From Brachynemurus nebulosus (taxonomy: Eukaryota; Arthropoda; Insecta; Neuroptera; Myrmeleontidae), in assembly GCA_035578155.1 (NCBI GenBank), contig JAPWDM010000009.1, positions 6,298,001 to 6,362,000 of the forward strand: a stretch of DNA of 64,000 nucleotides, given 5' to 3'. Of the stretch, positions 1 to 9,766 are shown one piece after another (the first letter of the stretch is position 1; each line of letters starts with the position of its first letter). The notes beneath the pieces were generated by a model. That model worked only from the letters and a program-made list of their open reading frames with translations, did not search any database and was not told the origin of the DNA. The translations under genes and the position numbers were made by a program.

Positions 1-230
1 AGAAAAAGAGCATTTTTCTTTCAAGAAAAAGAGCAAGTTTTTTATTTAAATTTAAATTTAAATTTTTATTTAAATTTAAATTTAAAGTGCGTGCACTAAA
101 GTGCCCATAACTTTTTTTTTTTTTAATAAGATTTTAGAAGAATGTTTCTAACACTTTAAGGCTTAGAAACATAATTTATTATGAAGAAAAATAAATCAAG
201 TTCTTATTTTGTTTTTTAGCGAATATTCCC
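1..230 (+). mobile_element. Right part of a TTAA-target TIR element (family T1), cut by window edge
   Basis: From about 84 to 230 the sequence closely matches the right-hand part of the element at 9767-10887, sharing GTGCGTGCACTAAA, GCCCATAACTTTTT and the TTCTAACACYTTAAG stretch. It ends in GCGAATATTCCC followed by TAAA, where complete copies end in CCCC followed by TTAA. The left end lies outside the window. No coding capacity is visible. Confidence 0.6.
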
Positions 231-1600
231 TAAAGTCGTACTATTTGAAGTTGTCAATTTGAAAGAGAGAAATGAAATTTTCTTGTTGATATGAAACAAG
301 ATGTCTGACGTGAAATATATTACAGATAAAAAACAAATTACGTGTTTGCTTAAAGAAAATTATTAGATCAAAGAACGTTAGAAAAATTAAATTATAAAAA
401 TATACAACAGTGCATCTTAGGTGCTTGTGCACACCGAAGCTATTCTTCAAAATAAGCTACATCTTTAAAATGATTTGATTATGTTTGTGTGACGTAACTG
501 TTGTTAAACAAAGACAAATTCTATTCTTTCATCCTGTTATTTTTCTTATTTTTATCAGACAACAGGAGAGAATTGTCTATACGCTTAGTTTACAACAAAA
601 GAATTGAATATATTACAACTAAAAGATATTTTTCTAAGAAAATGGATCCTCCAAAGCCGACTGTTTCATTGTTTAACAAAGCTCACCTTAAACACAGGCT
701 CGTGAAAAAAAAAATACTGGAGATGTACTAAAAATAACCGAGAATTTTTGGAAAATCGTCAAAACAAAAATTAAGATAGCTTATCCTGGAAATTTTTACA
801 AAATAGGATTCTGAATAAAAAAAAAAAAGAAAAAAAATGAAATCTATACTCCAAATGTGGCAAAAATTTTGCAAACAAAAAAAAGGGTTTTAATCCACGT
901 TCCCTATCAAAAAGAATATCATTTAAAAAATTTTCTCTGGTAACGACCTTGAATTATAAGGTTTAAAAAACCAACACCGGTCACAATTTGACGAGAGCTT
1001 TAAATGGAATAGATTAAGTTTCGTGCAAAAAGAAAAAACAAACTCAACAAATTCCAAAATTCCAAAACAAATTCAACGAAATTCCAACATTTCAAACATT
1101 GTATCAAGTGAATCCGTTCATCTGCAAGGTCTAAATGTACTTTATAAATAAATTTTCAATGAATTAGGTAGGAGGAATCCTTGTAAATTATTGCTTTTTA
1201 TACGATATTGTTAAAAAGTTACCAAGCTAAAAATATGTCATTTGTTCTATTGTAACATACCTTTATAGCTTAGAATAGATTTTTAAGAAAAAAAGATTTT
1301 CTCAAAAATATCTAAGTCCGATATCTACCGTCAGTTGGGACGAATCTTGACAATTTTTTCAGTTTTTTGGCAATGAATTGTTGAGAGTTTATCTAAAAAA
1401 TTCTAAAAAAATAAGTTAAATGCTTTAATATCACGAGCATATAAGGCAGTAATAAAAATATTTATTACTAATTTATTTTTTTGGTTGTATAGTGTCTAGA
1501 TGCGCCCCTATGTGTGGGGCGAATCTGAACAGTGCTTTATTTGCAATATAAATCACATTCAGTCATGCATATGGGTAAAACCGGACATAAAAAGATAAAA
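231..1600. other. AT-rich stretch with no recognisable feature
   Basis: About 1.37 kb of AT-rich sequence with homopolymer A and T runs. The open frames here are short and low-complexity, with no recognisable domain. I see no RNA gene and no clear repeat boundary. Confidence 0.6.
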
Positions 1601-1634
1601 ATAGCTGAATTCCCAATCTGGAAATTCGCTAAGA
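1601..1634 (+). repeat. Isolated 3' hairpin end of the Helentron-like family
   Basis: ATAGCTGAATTCCC, a short loop, then GGAAATTCGCTAA. This is the same terminal palindrome that closes the full copies at 8572-9090 and 30878-31426. Only the last ~35 bp are present, so it is a truncated relic. Confidence 0.6.
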
Positions 1635-1699
1635 TAAATATCTGCATCAGCGAATGACTTTTGACGGGTGGAATAAGACGTTTTAGATTTAAATGAATT

Positions 1700-1798
1700 T
1701 TATTTCGATTTGCCTTTGATTCTATCATGCAAGGTCGATTTGGGAACATGGAAATATTCAGCAGCTTGTCTGAGCGATTTTCTTTTATTTTTAATATC
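1700..1798 (-). pseudogene. Relic of a psq/CENP-B-type helix-turn-helix (pogo/Tigger-like transposase N-terminus)
   Basis: The minus strand is open for 32 codons up to a TAA stop at 1702-1700. It reads like a pipsqueak-type helix-turn-helix, with the core SLRQAAEYFHVPKSTLHDRI. Family knowledge: this domain occurs at the N-terminus of pogo/Tigger-type transposases and of psq-domain host proteins, where it binds DNA. The frame is broken upstream by the hAT insertion that starts at 1805, and a stop follows the domain directly, so nothing functional remains. A domesticated host exon is possible but less likely. Confidence 0.5.
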
Positions 1799-1804
1799 AG
1801 AAAG

Positions 1805-2064
1805 CAGGGGCGCAACAACTACATATCGACAAGGGGTCCAACAAAAGTTTAAATTATCAAATTTTTTGATAACGCAGTTCTCCGATAATAATGGAAAATG
1901 TTGTAATAAAATGTCGTTTCCGAAAATTTGATTTTCAAATAAAAAATATTAGTAAACCATTAAAAATTTTACTTTTTAATATAAATAAAATAAATTGAAG
2001 GAAAATTTCCAGGTAATTTTAGGGGGTCGGGACCCTTTGCACCTCCCCGGTTGTTGCGCCTCTG
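1805..2064. mobile_element. hAT-type MITE with 8-bp target duplication
   Basis: The terminal inverted repeats are CAGGGGCGCAACAAC on the left and the complement of CAGAGGCGCAACAAC on the right, with one mismatch. The flanking octamers are tcagaaag (1797-1804) and tcgaaaag (2065-2072), matching at 6 of 8. CAG-type ends with an 8-bp duplication are the hAT signature. At 260 bp it is non-autonomous. It splits the transposase relic upstream. Confidence 0.75.
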
Positions 2065-2072
2065 TCGAAAAG

Positions 2073-2543
2073 ATCCCATTTTATGTTATCTAGACTACAG
2101 TTTATGTAGTTTATACCCACTTTCTTTTTATATTGACGCACCATGGTGTATGAATTCGCATCACCTATATAGACAATTTTTTGTTAATCAAATTATAAAA
2201 AAAAAAAAATAAACACAATACAGCTTTCATTTTTGGTACAGATATTGTCAAAAAAACGCCAAACATTTTGTTGCCAGTCCCTACTTAATATATATAACTG
2301 TTTTTTTTTTGTACAGCAGTTTCTTTATAAGATTTCAAAACGCGCGTTATTTTTAAAAATTATAAACAATACGCCTGTAAAATAACAAAATACAAAGATG
2401 TCACCATCACCGCTTTTCTTTGATGACTAACTCATAACCGACAAATATTTGAAACTGAAAAGTTGTAACTGCTTCTCGCATTATAGAGAGTACATACACA
2501 TAGGTGATTGAATGTTGTCTGTATCGGGCGCCTGTCGAGCAAA
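2073..2543. other. No recognisable feature
   Basis: AT-rich sequence leading up to the tRNA gene. No open frame, repeat boundary or promoter element stands out. Confidence 0.5.
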
Positions 2544-2616
2544 GGATCGATGGTGTAATGGATAGCACACCTGGCTAGTTACCAGGAGATCCTGGGTTCG
2601 ATTCCCGGCCGATCCG
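2544..2616 (+). tRNA. tRNA gene, anticodon AGT (Thr), with an unusual body
   Basis: A full 73-nt cloverleaf folds here. The 7-bp acceptor stem (GGATCGA with CCGATCC) has one A:C mismatch at its inner pair. The D-arm is GTGT/GCAC with loop AATGGATA. The anticodon stem is CCTGG/CCAGG with loop CTAGTTA, so U33 is followed by AGT. The 5-nt variable loop is AGATC, and the T-stem is CTGGG/CCCGG with TTCGATT. A box (TGGTGTAATGG) and B box (GGTTCGATTCC) are intact. The anticodon and T-arm half resembles insect tRNA-Thr, while the D-arm resembles Gln or Arg tRNAs. Position 37 is U where tRNA-Thr normally has A. It could be a genuine but diverged tRNA-Thr or a decaying copy. Confidence 0.72.
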
Positions 2617-2621
2617 GATAA

Positions 2622-2627
2622 TTTTTT
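2622..2627 (+). terminator. Pol III terminator of the tRNA gene
   Basis: A run of six T residues lies 5 nt after the discriminator base of the tRNA at 2544-2616. This is the standard RNA polymerase III termination signal and suggests the gene can still be transcribed. Confidence 0.7.
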
Positions 2628-2835
2628 CAATCACTTTGTGATTTTTAATTTACAAAATTCAGTAGCATAAATTGATCTATAACCTTGTACGGTCATAAGA
2701 CTGACGAAGAAATATCGAGAGGCAATTTTATAGCAAACTTTTGTTGGTATATAATTAAACATACGTTAATATTATTTTATATGCTCAACTAAATGGAAGC
2801 TTTTAATTTCATAATTTCGAAATTATACTGACAAA

Positions 2836-2905
2836 GTGCCTGACTGATCAGGAGATCCTGCGTTCCAGTTGCAGCTGAAACAGTTTGATAATTTCTCAAT
2901 TACTA
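2836..2905 (+). pseudogene. Degraded partial copy of the upstream tRNA 3' half
   Basis: GCCTGACTG-ATCAGGAGATCCTG followed by GTTCCAGTTGCAGC aligns with the anticodon arm, variable loop and T-arm of the tRNA 290 bp upstream. The match continues into its 3' flank (GATAATTTCTCAAT versus GATAATTTTTTCAAT). The cloverleaf is broken and the B box is corrupted. The shared flank points to segmental duplication rather than independent retroposition. Confidence 0.55.
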
Positions 2906-3338
2906 CTATATGATTTTTATCTAACATAAATATTATTTTAATTTCAATTAATTATTTCTGCTAACTATCCAAGTAACGGAGACTTAATTAAATTTTAAAA
3001 TAATTACGTATTAATTAAACTAGTTTTAATTACAACATAACGACTGAATTATATAATTTAAAATATATCTGGTGGAAACCTGTTTTGAGAGGGTAACAGA
3101 GATATTATAGTCTGGACCGGATTTACACCAAGTGCCTCCTTGGGGCCCGTGTGAAGGCCTAGACCGAACAAAACGCCGAGCCCCAGAAAAAAATCAAATT
3201 TTTTAAAAATTTTTTCCTAAAAGTGTAAGTGACGAGCAAAAAAAGCTTTTTAGGGCCTCTTACCGAAATTTGTTTTTGAATATCAAAGATTCATTGTGCC
3301 GGTCCTGTGTATTTGTCAACAAAGACTAAACTATAAGC
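2906..3338. other. AT-rich spacer with a possible hAT-like fragment (about 3111-3308)
   Basis: CTGGACCGGATTTACACC near 3111 and GTGCCGGTCCTG ending near 3308 are inverted and resemble hAT-type ends, with GC-rich subterminal sequence (GGGGCCCGTGTG) between them. I found no convincing 8-bp target duplication, so this is tentative. The rest is featureless. Confidence 0.3.
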
Positions 3339-3987
3339 ACACAGTAAAAAAATTTGTGTTCTGCGTAAAAAAGAAACCAGTGGTTAAAATTTTCGTGCTA
3401 ATTAAGCAACACAACCCTGCGTTAATGTAATATTTCGTTTTTGTGTTAAATGAAAATATTAACACAAATTTCGATTTAACAGAATAAAAATGTTAATCTG
3501 TTTTGAACAACACATAAGTAACACAATATTTGTGTAGAGCAAAAGAATGCTATAAGTACCTAACTTACATTAGAGTATATATCTACCAAAATATATACAA
3601 TAGAAAAAATGAAAGTAGTTTTTATTATTAAACAAAACCGAAAAATTATAAGTCTTTTCAGTTACTGACGAATATATGTAGTTTTATTAAACGTTTAAAA
3701 ATAAAACAATTTTCTTGCATTTTAAAGTTATTTTGTTACAGATTCAGTTACAAAAAATCATGTAAGCTTACTTGAGATTGTATTATATAATATACAATCT
3801 CGTAAGCTTACATGATTTTTTTTAACTCAATCTGTAACAAAATAACCTTAAAATGTAAGAAAATTGTTTCATTTTTAGACCTTTTGACTATATATTGACT
3901 ATATTCGTCAATAACAAGAAACTTATAATTTTTCGGTTTTGTTTAATAATAAGAACTACTCTTATCTTCTTTATTATATATATTTTG

Positions 3988-4079
<92 letters not shown>

Positions 4080-4408
4080 ACAAATAAGAATTTTTATAAT
4101 GGACTGACTTACTTTGCGTTCTTTGAGTCTCATTTATAATAATATATGAACAAAATCGTTATAATTTTTGACGATTTTCAAATATCTTAAGTGGAAGTAA
4201 AATATTGAATGAAATAGTTTAACAACTAACTCTGATAAATCTGAAAAATTAACACAAAATATATATCCTCTTGTGCGTTAAATCATTGACACAAATCTTG
4301 TGTAAAGGTTTGACACATATATTTTGTGTTACAATAACACAAAAAATTGAGTGGACCGTTCTGGACATGTGATATGTGTTAATTTTAACACAAATTTTTT
4401 CACTGTGT
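3339..4408. mobile_element. Foldback/TIR element with AACACAAA motifs and a TA-array core
   Basis: The ends are inverted repeats ACACAGTAAAAAAATTTGTG and its complement at 4388-4408, with one mismatch. Inside, a second long inverted repeat spans about 3588-3780 and 3795-3990, with arms near 190 bp and a ~10-bp centre. Many copies of AACACAAA or its complement lie near both ends, and a (TA)n array sits at 3992-4075. No transposase frame is present. Superfamily is unclear because no target duplication is evident. Confidence 0.65.
3992..4075. repeat. (TA)n microsatellite
   Basis: About 84 bp of pure TA alternation inside the foldback element 3339-4408. The Ile-Tyr reading frames across it are artefacts. 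Confidence 0.95.
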
Positions 4409-4785
4409 ATCCTACTAAAAGCTATTTATCTGATACTAACTTGAATCTAGAACATACCTCATTGCTATAAAGGAAAATATGTCTTAGGTACATTGAATTT
4501 TATCAAAATGGGGTTGAATCGTGTTACGGTACAATTAGTCCTTTGTGAAAGTGTTCAGATATCCTTAAAATACTACAGCAATGTTACAAACGAACGCTTT
4601 ATAGTTTAATTATTACAAATATAACGTTACCCAAATCGTGGCATGGTAAAGTTAGGTTCAATAGGTAAAGTTAGAAAGTCTATCGGTAATTCTTTCCCAA
4701 CTATTATTACTAAAATCAAATATTTTTGGGTTATTCACGTCAGATCTATCAACTTTATACAATTATTTCATCCGCATATCATATA

Positions 4786-4820
<35 letters not shown>

Positions 4821-5312
4821 AGCTACCCAATTTATTGTACATCTGAACTTAATGACAGCGTTACCATCATAGATATACAAGATACCAATTTCCTATTTCA
4901 TAACTATTGTGACCGCTGTCGCCAGCAAATGACGTCAAAACGCTACCCTTACCAAACGATTTCGATAAATACAACAAAAAACACATCATTTGTATCTACA
5001 CAAACATGTGAATGTGTTTGTGAAATATGGTGTATGTATGACTGCGCAGCTTGCATGTTTATAGTACTGTCATGGCTGACCTACGTAACTAACAACCAAC
5101 GATTAAAGATATATTAATAATTTATTTAAATAGAATTTTTACGAGTTCATTAAAAAAAAACAATGACACTAAGAACGATGTGATCCTTATGACGAACAGT
5201 AACAGACTAAATCAGAAGCAGTGTAAATTGCACAACATTGCACCTTACGAACGGCAGATTTTTATATGTACACTGAATCTATAGTATCTCTATGGTTGCC
5301 ATAAACCTCCAA
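4409..5312. other. No recognisable gene; contains an A-homopolymer (about 4787-4819)
   Basis: AT-rich sequence with a run of about 33 A residues and several short frames lacking any domain. Nothing else supports a feature. Confidence 0.5.
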
Positions 5313-5314
5313 TA

Positions 5315-5971
5315 CAGCTGAACTTCTTTATATGCGGTTTTTAAAAAAATGGTCATTAAAATGCATAATGTGAATCAAAATCACGAGACAGTAAGAAACT
5401 TAAACAATTACTATAATAATTTTCTTTGATAAAAATACTTTTTAACGGCTTTTAATCATTTAATCAATACATTGCATAAGAACATAAGTTATTGTATCTT
5501 TTAATTTTGTTACAGATATATTTCTCAAAATTTTCATAATATTATAAAATTGAAATAAAATGTTTCTACGTGTAAATTAATAATAATAATAATAATAACA
5601 ATAATAATAATTTATTTATCAAAATTAGTCTACAATGATAGACATTTGATTCGTCAATACAATAAAACTTAATTGAGTATATCTTTTAAACTATAAAAAC
5701 ATTTTTCAGTTAAATAATCTTTTAAATATTTTGTACCTTTTGCATTTTTTAGATGCTTTATATCTTGTTTATAGAAGCAACTTCCAAGGAAATTTCTAAG
5801 TTTTGAGCGTTTTGAGTGATGTTTTTTCGATGAAACTTTTTTTGTGCGGTTGGTCGGGACCATCTGGATCGAAATTATAGCTATTTATGATATTATATTT
5901 TTGAATATATTTTTTTTGTGCGATTTTTTTTGAAGAGGTCTCTCTCGAGCGCACAAAAAAGAGTTCAACTG
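5315..5971. mobile_element. pogo/Tigger-like MITE, copy 1, TA target site
   Basis: The ends are TA-CAGCTGAACTTCTTTATATGCGG on the left and GAGTTCAACTG-TA on the right. CAG...CTG termini flanked by TA, with an AACYTCTTTATATGCGG-like inner part, are typical of pogo/Tigger elements. The interior shares TGCATAATGTGAATCA, TAATCATTTAATCA and CATAATATTATAAA with three further copies (8307, 12283, 19746). A short TAA-rich simple repeat lies near 5580-5615. It is non-autonomous. Confidence 0.65.
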
Positions 5972-6346
5972 TATAACGCCCAAACAACAGAAATATTTAC
6001 ACAAACTATACAGCAGGCTCGAATGCTCACTCTATCGTGTCGTTTGATTCGTTGTTTCCTTCATAAACTACCCCTCTACTCGCCGCCAAGCTTAACAAAA
6101 TAAATATAAAATTTGATATTGTTAGGACCGCTCTAGGGGCACCATTACTTCTACTTTTCGATCATTATAGTAAAATTGACGTACAATAAATGTGGAATAC
6201 CAGGAATGCAGGAATGTGAAACATATCTGCCGCAGGATAACAGACGTAAGGTTATGTGTATAAAAAAAAAAAATGGTTTCAAAAGTGATAATATATTAAT
6301 TTTAATGATTCTGCAAAAACTCAAGAAAGATAAAGAATTAATTTAA
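5972..6346. other. No recognisable feature
   Basis: Sequence between the pogo-like MITE and the TTAA element. Short open frames show no domain. Confidence 0.5.
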
Positions 6347-6494
6347 GTAACCATCACAGTGTGATCGGCCAAAGTGTGATAGTCAACTTTCGCGATTTTT
6401 CTTCGGATGGATAGGATGGGGGAATTGGGATGAATTTTAATTTACGATTAATACCACTATTTAACAATACAGAAATATTTGGCTTATTCATTTT

Positions 6495-6760
<266 letters not shown>

Positions 6761-6901
6761 AGATTGATAATCTATTTGATTTTTTTTTTAGATAAAAATT
6801 GGGGTCGCAGTCGTGGGCACCGAATTTCGGCCTTTTTTAAAGACACTTCTTTCAAAAAATTATAATAGTTTTTAATTATTATAATTAAAAAAAAATAAGT
6901 A

Positions 6902-6941
<40 letters not shown>
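6902..6941. repeat. (TA)n microsatellite at the centre of the T2 foldback
   Basis: 40 bp of TA alternation lying between two inverted arms of the T2 element. It is probably prone to hairpin formation. Confidence 0.9.
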
Positions 6942-6944
<3 letters not shown>

Positions 6945-7405
6945 TTATTTTTTTTTTAATTAACGATTATAATTTTTTGAAAGAAGTGTCTTTAAAAAAG
7001 GCCGAAATTCGGTGCCCACGACTACGACCCCAGTTTTTATCTAAAAAAAAAAATCAAATAGATTACCAATCTGTAGGTAAGCCGCTGTGTTCCTATGGGA
7101 GCTTTTTTTTGAAATTTGAAAAAAATGGCGACGGTTTCAATAAAAAGTATAAAATTTTTTATAGTTTTTCGTGAGAAAAAATAGGAAGATTTCAAAAAAA
7201 AGCTCCCATAAGTACATAACGGCTTACCTATAGATTGATAATCTATTTGATTTTTTTGTCGGATGAAAACTGCGGCCGCAATCGTGGGCATCAATATCCG
7301 CCCTTTTTGAAAGACACTTTTTTCAAAAAATTATAAAAATTATAAACAATAAATAAAAATCCATCCGAAAAAAAATTTTTCAGCCGATCACACTGTGATG
7401 ATACC

Positions 7406-7851
7406 TTAAAAGAGGGGTTTTTAAAAATATTTGGTGGGCCAAGGCAAAATTTTAAAATAGGGAAGGACACAAGGCAAAAATATGTTTGTTCACGTCGTAC
7501 AGGGCCGGCGCGAGAAATGATTGGTCCCCGGGCACACAACAAACAAAAATTTTTTGCTCCAAAAAAGTCTTACCACTTTATCTGAGCCTCTGATTGAAAT
7601 TCCGAACTCCCTTTTTAAACCCGGTCCTCCCGGGCTTACGCTTCTTCTAACTCCTATATTAAAAAAAAAAAAAATACTGTAGCAAAAGTGACGTTAAGGA
7701 CACGTGGACAAAACTGTGACCTAACCTCTCAATTTCTCTTCTCTGGGCACAAAATCCAATCCAGCCACATCAAAGCAAAAGAAAAAATTCAATTAATATT
7801 AATCGTTCCCAACTTTTCAATATAATTAATTAACAAAAATTTTCGTAACAG
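7406..7851. other. Spacer with a possible hAT-like left end (about 7499)
   Basis: CAGGGCCGGCGCGAGAAATG at about 7501 matches, in inverse orientation, the end near 53761 (CAGGGCCGGCGAGAAAAATG). The two are relics of one hAT-like family. The matching right end and the target duplication are not clear here. Confidence 0.35.
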
Positions 7852-7963
7852 GGAAAATGTTAAGCAAATAAACCAACGGGGGAAAATGAATGACATTTTG
7901 TGTACGGCATTGACCGGATCATGGTCATCACCACCCAACGGGGAGCTGACGGGGTGGACGGGG
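7852..7963 (+). CDS. Candidate internal exon in a GC-rich island (function unknown)
   Basis: This is a sharply GC-richer island in AT-rich DNA. On the plus strand a TTTTCGTAACAG acceptor precedes a frame open for 37 codons from 7853 (it includes KMNDILCTALTGSW), followed by a good donor, GGGG|GTAAGA, at 7964. The minus strand is also open across the island, and a pyrimidine-rich acceptor (TTTATTTTTTTAGGAACAG) lies just upstream on that strand, so the orientation is uncertain. I recognise no domain. It could be a host exon or a fragment of an unrecognised element. Confidence 0.28.
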
Positions 7964-8306
7964 GTAAGATGCTTCATCTGTTCCTAAAAAAATAAATATG
8001 AATAAAACGTTATAATTATTAATTAACAAACAGACAAAATGTAAAATTAGCCAGTAATGTAAAAGCTGGAAGGCAATAATGTTTTTACATATAACTGATA
8101 TTGATACCTACCTACACTGCAAAAAAAAATTTTTCAATCTGATGGGAGAGCGGCACACAGCTTCCTCGTGTCTTATCATATTATTAACATCGTGGATAGG
8201 GTTAACTGCTTCCTCACTTTTTCTAATGGGAATTACGAAAAGATCGACTGGCTAGCTTTTTTTCTAATGTCAAATTAATTCGTAGAAAGAATTAAAGAAG
8301 CCAATA
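7964..8306. other. Spacer with a fragment of repeat family R (about 8112-8180)
   Basis: CACTGC followed by GGCACACAGCTTCCTCGTGT matches the 5' part of the repeats at 21862, 47489 and 54238. Only a short piece is present and the rest is featureless. Confidence 0.45.
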
Positions 8307-8571
8307 CAGCCAAACCTTTTTTTATACGGTCCTTTTTTGAGTGATTCTTCATATGGTTTTTAGAAAAATGGTTATTACAATGCATAATGTGAATCAGAAT
8401 CAAGAGAAGATAAGAAACGTAAATATTAACTATAATAACTTTCTTTGATAAAAATTCGTTTTAATGGTTTTTAAGCATTTAAACAGTACATTGCATAAGA
8501 ATATAAGGTATTGCATCATTTAGTTTTTTTATATGTAGATGTATTTTTCACAAAGTTCATAATATTATAAA

Positions 8572-8889
8572 TACTTCTGTCGCCGCATCCTGCATAACAT
8601 AGCGAATTTCCGTTTATAAAAATTCGTTTTTCTCGGAAACTAGTTGACATAGAAAAAAAGTTTAAAGACCTTTTTATGTAATTTTTTCTTCTCTTTTAAA
8701 TGGTGTAAAAAAATTCGCAAAAATTTTTGAATAAGTGGGAATTTTGGCGAAAAACTAATTTTTTGCAAGAATAAAAACCATGTTCCTGGCATCCGACGTG
8801 TCTGGCTGACGAACTCATCCAAGGATTTGGCACTTCCAATATTCTCACCAAGTTTCGTAAAAATTGGATACTTTGTTCGAGAGTTATAT

Positions 8890-8970
<81 letters not shown>

Positions 8971-9090
8971 TTAGCGAATATTATTTTCGGTTTCTAGGGA
9001 CCTCAAAACAAATTTTTGCCGTAGTCCCGGGCTCAGGTCGCGGCATGACCGTGGCTCTAATAACTGAATTCCATTCAGGAAATTCGCTAA
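8572..9090 (+). mobile_element. Helentron-like (HINE) element, complete copy
   Basis: The 5' end is TACTTCTGTCGCCGCATCC then TGCATAACATAGCGAATTTC. Two conserved blocks flank a (TA)n core (8886-8966), and the 3' end is a hairpin (GAATTCCATTCAGGAAATTC) followed by GCTAA. The first TAGCGAATTTCC and the last GGAAATTCGCTA are inverted. The empty site in a related repeat shows insertion within an A-run, i.e. between T and T on the other strand, with no duplication. Subterminal inverted repeats, a microsatellite core, a 3' hairpin and TT insertion match Helentron-associated elements such as DINE-1. A TIR transposon is the alternative. No coding capacity. Confidence 0.6.
8886..8966. repeat. (TA)n core of the Helentron-like element
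   Basis: About 80 bp of TA alternation (with ACATAT interruptions at its left) forming the core of element 8572-9090. Confidence 0.9.
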
Positions 9091-9214
9091 AATGAAATAA
9101 AATGTTCCCACGTGTAAATTAATGCTTTATCTTGTTTAGAAAAGCAACTTCTAACCAAATCGAGGGGTTTTTGAGCGTTTTGAGTTATGTATTTTACCGA
9201 TCCACTTCAAAGCT

Positions 9215-9360
9215 CAAAAAAAGTTTCAAATAAAAATTCCCGCAATTCCAAATCCGTCTGTGATTTCAAATTTCAAAAATGTCACACACGACGAATGAAA
9301 ATTGACGTACTGGAAACTATGACGAAATTTTGAAATTTCAGGAATCCTTATTTGAAACTT
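9215..9360. repeat. Small inverted-repeat element
   Basis: AGTTTCAAATAAAAATTCC on the left is inverted near 9360 as GGAATCCTTATTTGAAACT, about 110 bp apart. It lies at the decayed right end of the pogo-like copy and may be a separate tiny element or a hairpin. Confidence 0.4.
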
Positions 9361-9762
9361 TTTAAATAGTTTTCTCATCATGAATTTAAAAAAAAAAAAA
9401 ATTTACAGTGTACAAAATCAATGTTTCATATTTTTTTGTGGGCGAAACCGGACCGCATTTCAAATCCCAAACGTAGAATAATAACTAAATTCCGCGAGTA
9501 TATTACAAATTACATTCACCATTATACAAAACACTGTTATAGCTAGCAGGTACCGCTCGCTCATTAGTTAATTATAATTATTAAGTTCGTTAGGACGAAT
9601 ATTCGACGATTAATTAATCCTCGGTAACGGCTTAACAAGGATTGCTGCGTTACGCAATATATGCGTGTGTTTGTATGTGTGTGTGAAAAATGACGTAGGT
9701 ACTTACAAAATCATCATCGTTTGCATATTTAAGTTCAATTGCGTAATAAGTGCAAATTTGTA
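9361..9762. other. No recognisable feature
   Basis: AT-rich spacer with a short GTGTGTGT run near 9666-9685. No coding or RNA signal. Confidence 0.5.
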
Positions 9763-9766
9763 TTAA

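Larger units (their letters stand above)
8307..9225. mobile_element. pogo/Tigger-like MITE, copy 2, split by a Helentron-like insertion
   Basis: The left end is TA-CAGCCAAACCTTTTTTTATA at 8305. The body, with TGCATAATGTGAATCAG and TTGCATAAGAATATAAGG, runs to 8571 and resumes at 9091 with AATGAAATAAAATGTTCCCA. Between them lies the 519-bp element 8572-9090. Comparison with the uninterrupted copy at 19746-20193 shows the empty site (ATTATAAAAATGAAATAAAA). The right end is decayed. Confidence 0.6.

Noticed and set aside
501..731. 76-codon plus-strand frame near the left edge
   Set aside because: Lys/Tyr/Leu-rich AT-driven sequence with no domain, splice context or repeat relationship to support it.
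2575..2581. Reading the tRNA anticodon as CTA (amber suppressor)
   Set aside because: The loop CTAGTTA has its conserved U33 directly before AGT. A CTA anticodon would need G at position 33 and a broken stem.
3888..4139. Long Ile-Tyr repeat proteins from TA arrays (also at 6479-6865, 14850-15116, 30901-31233, 43258-43572, 62638-62913)
   Set aside because: These frames are translations of (TA)n microsatellites and change strand at will. They have no complexity, start context or domain.
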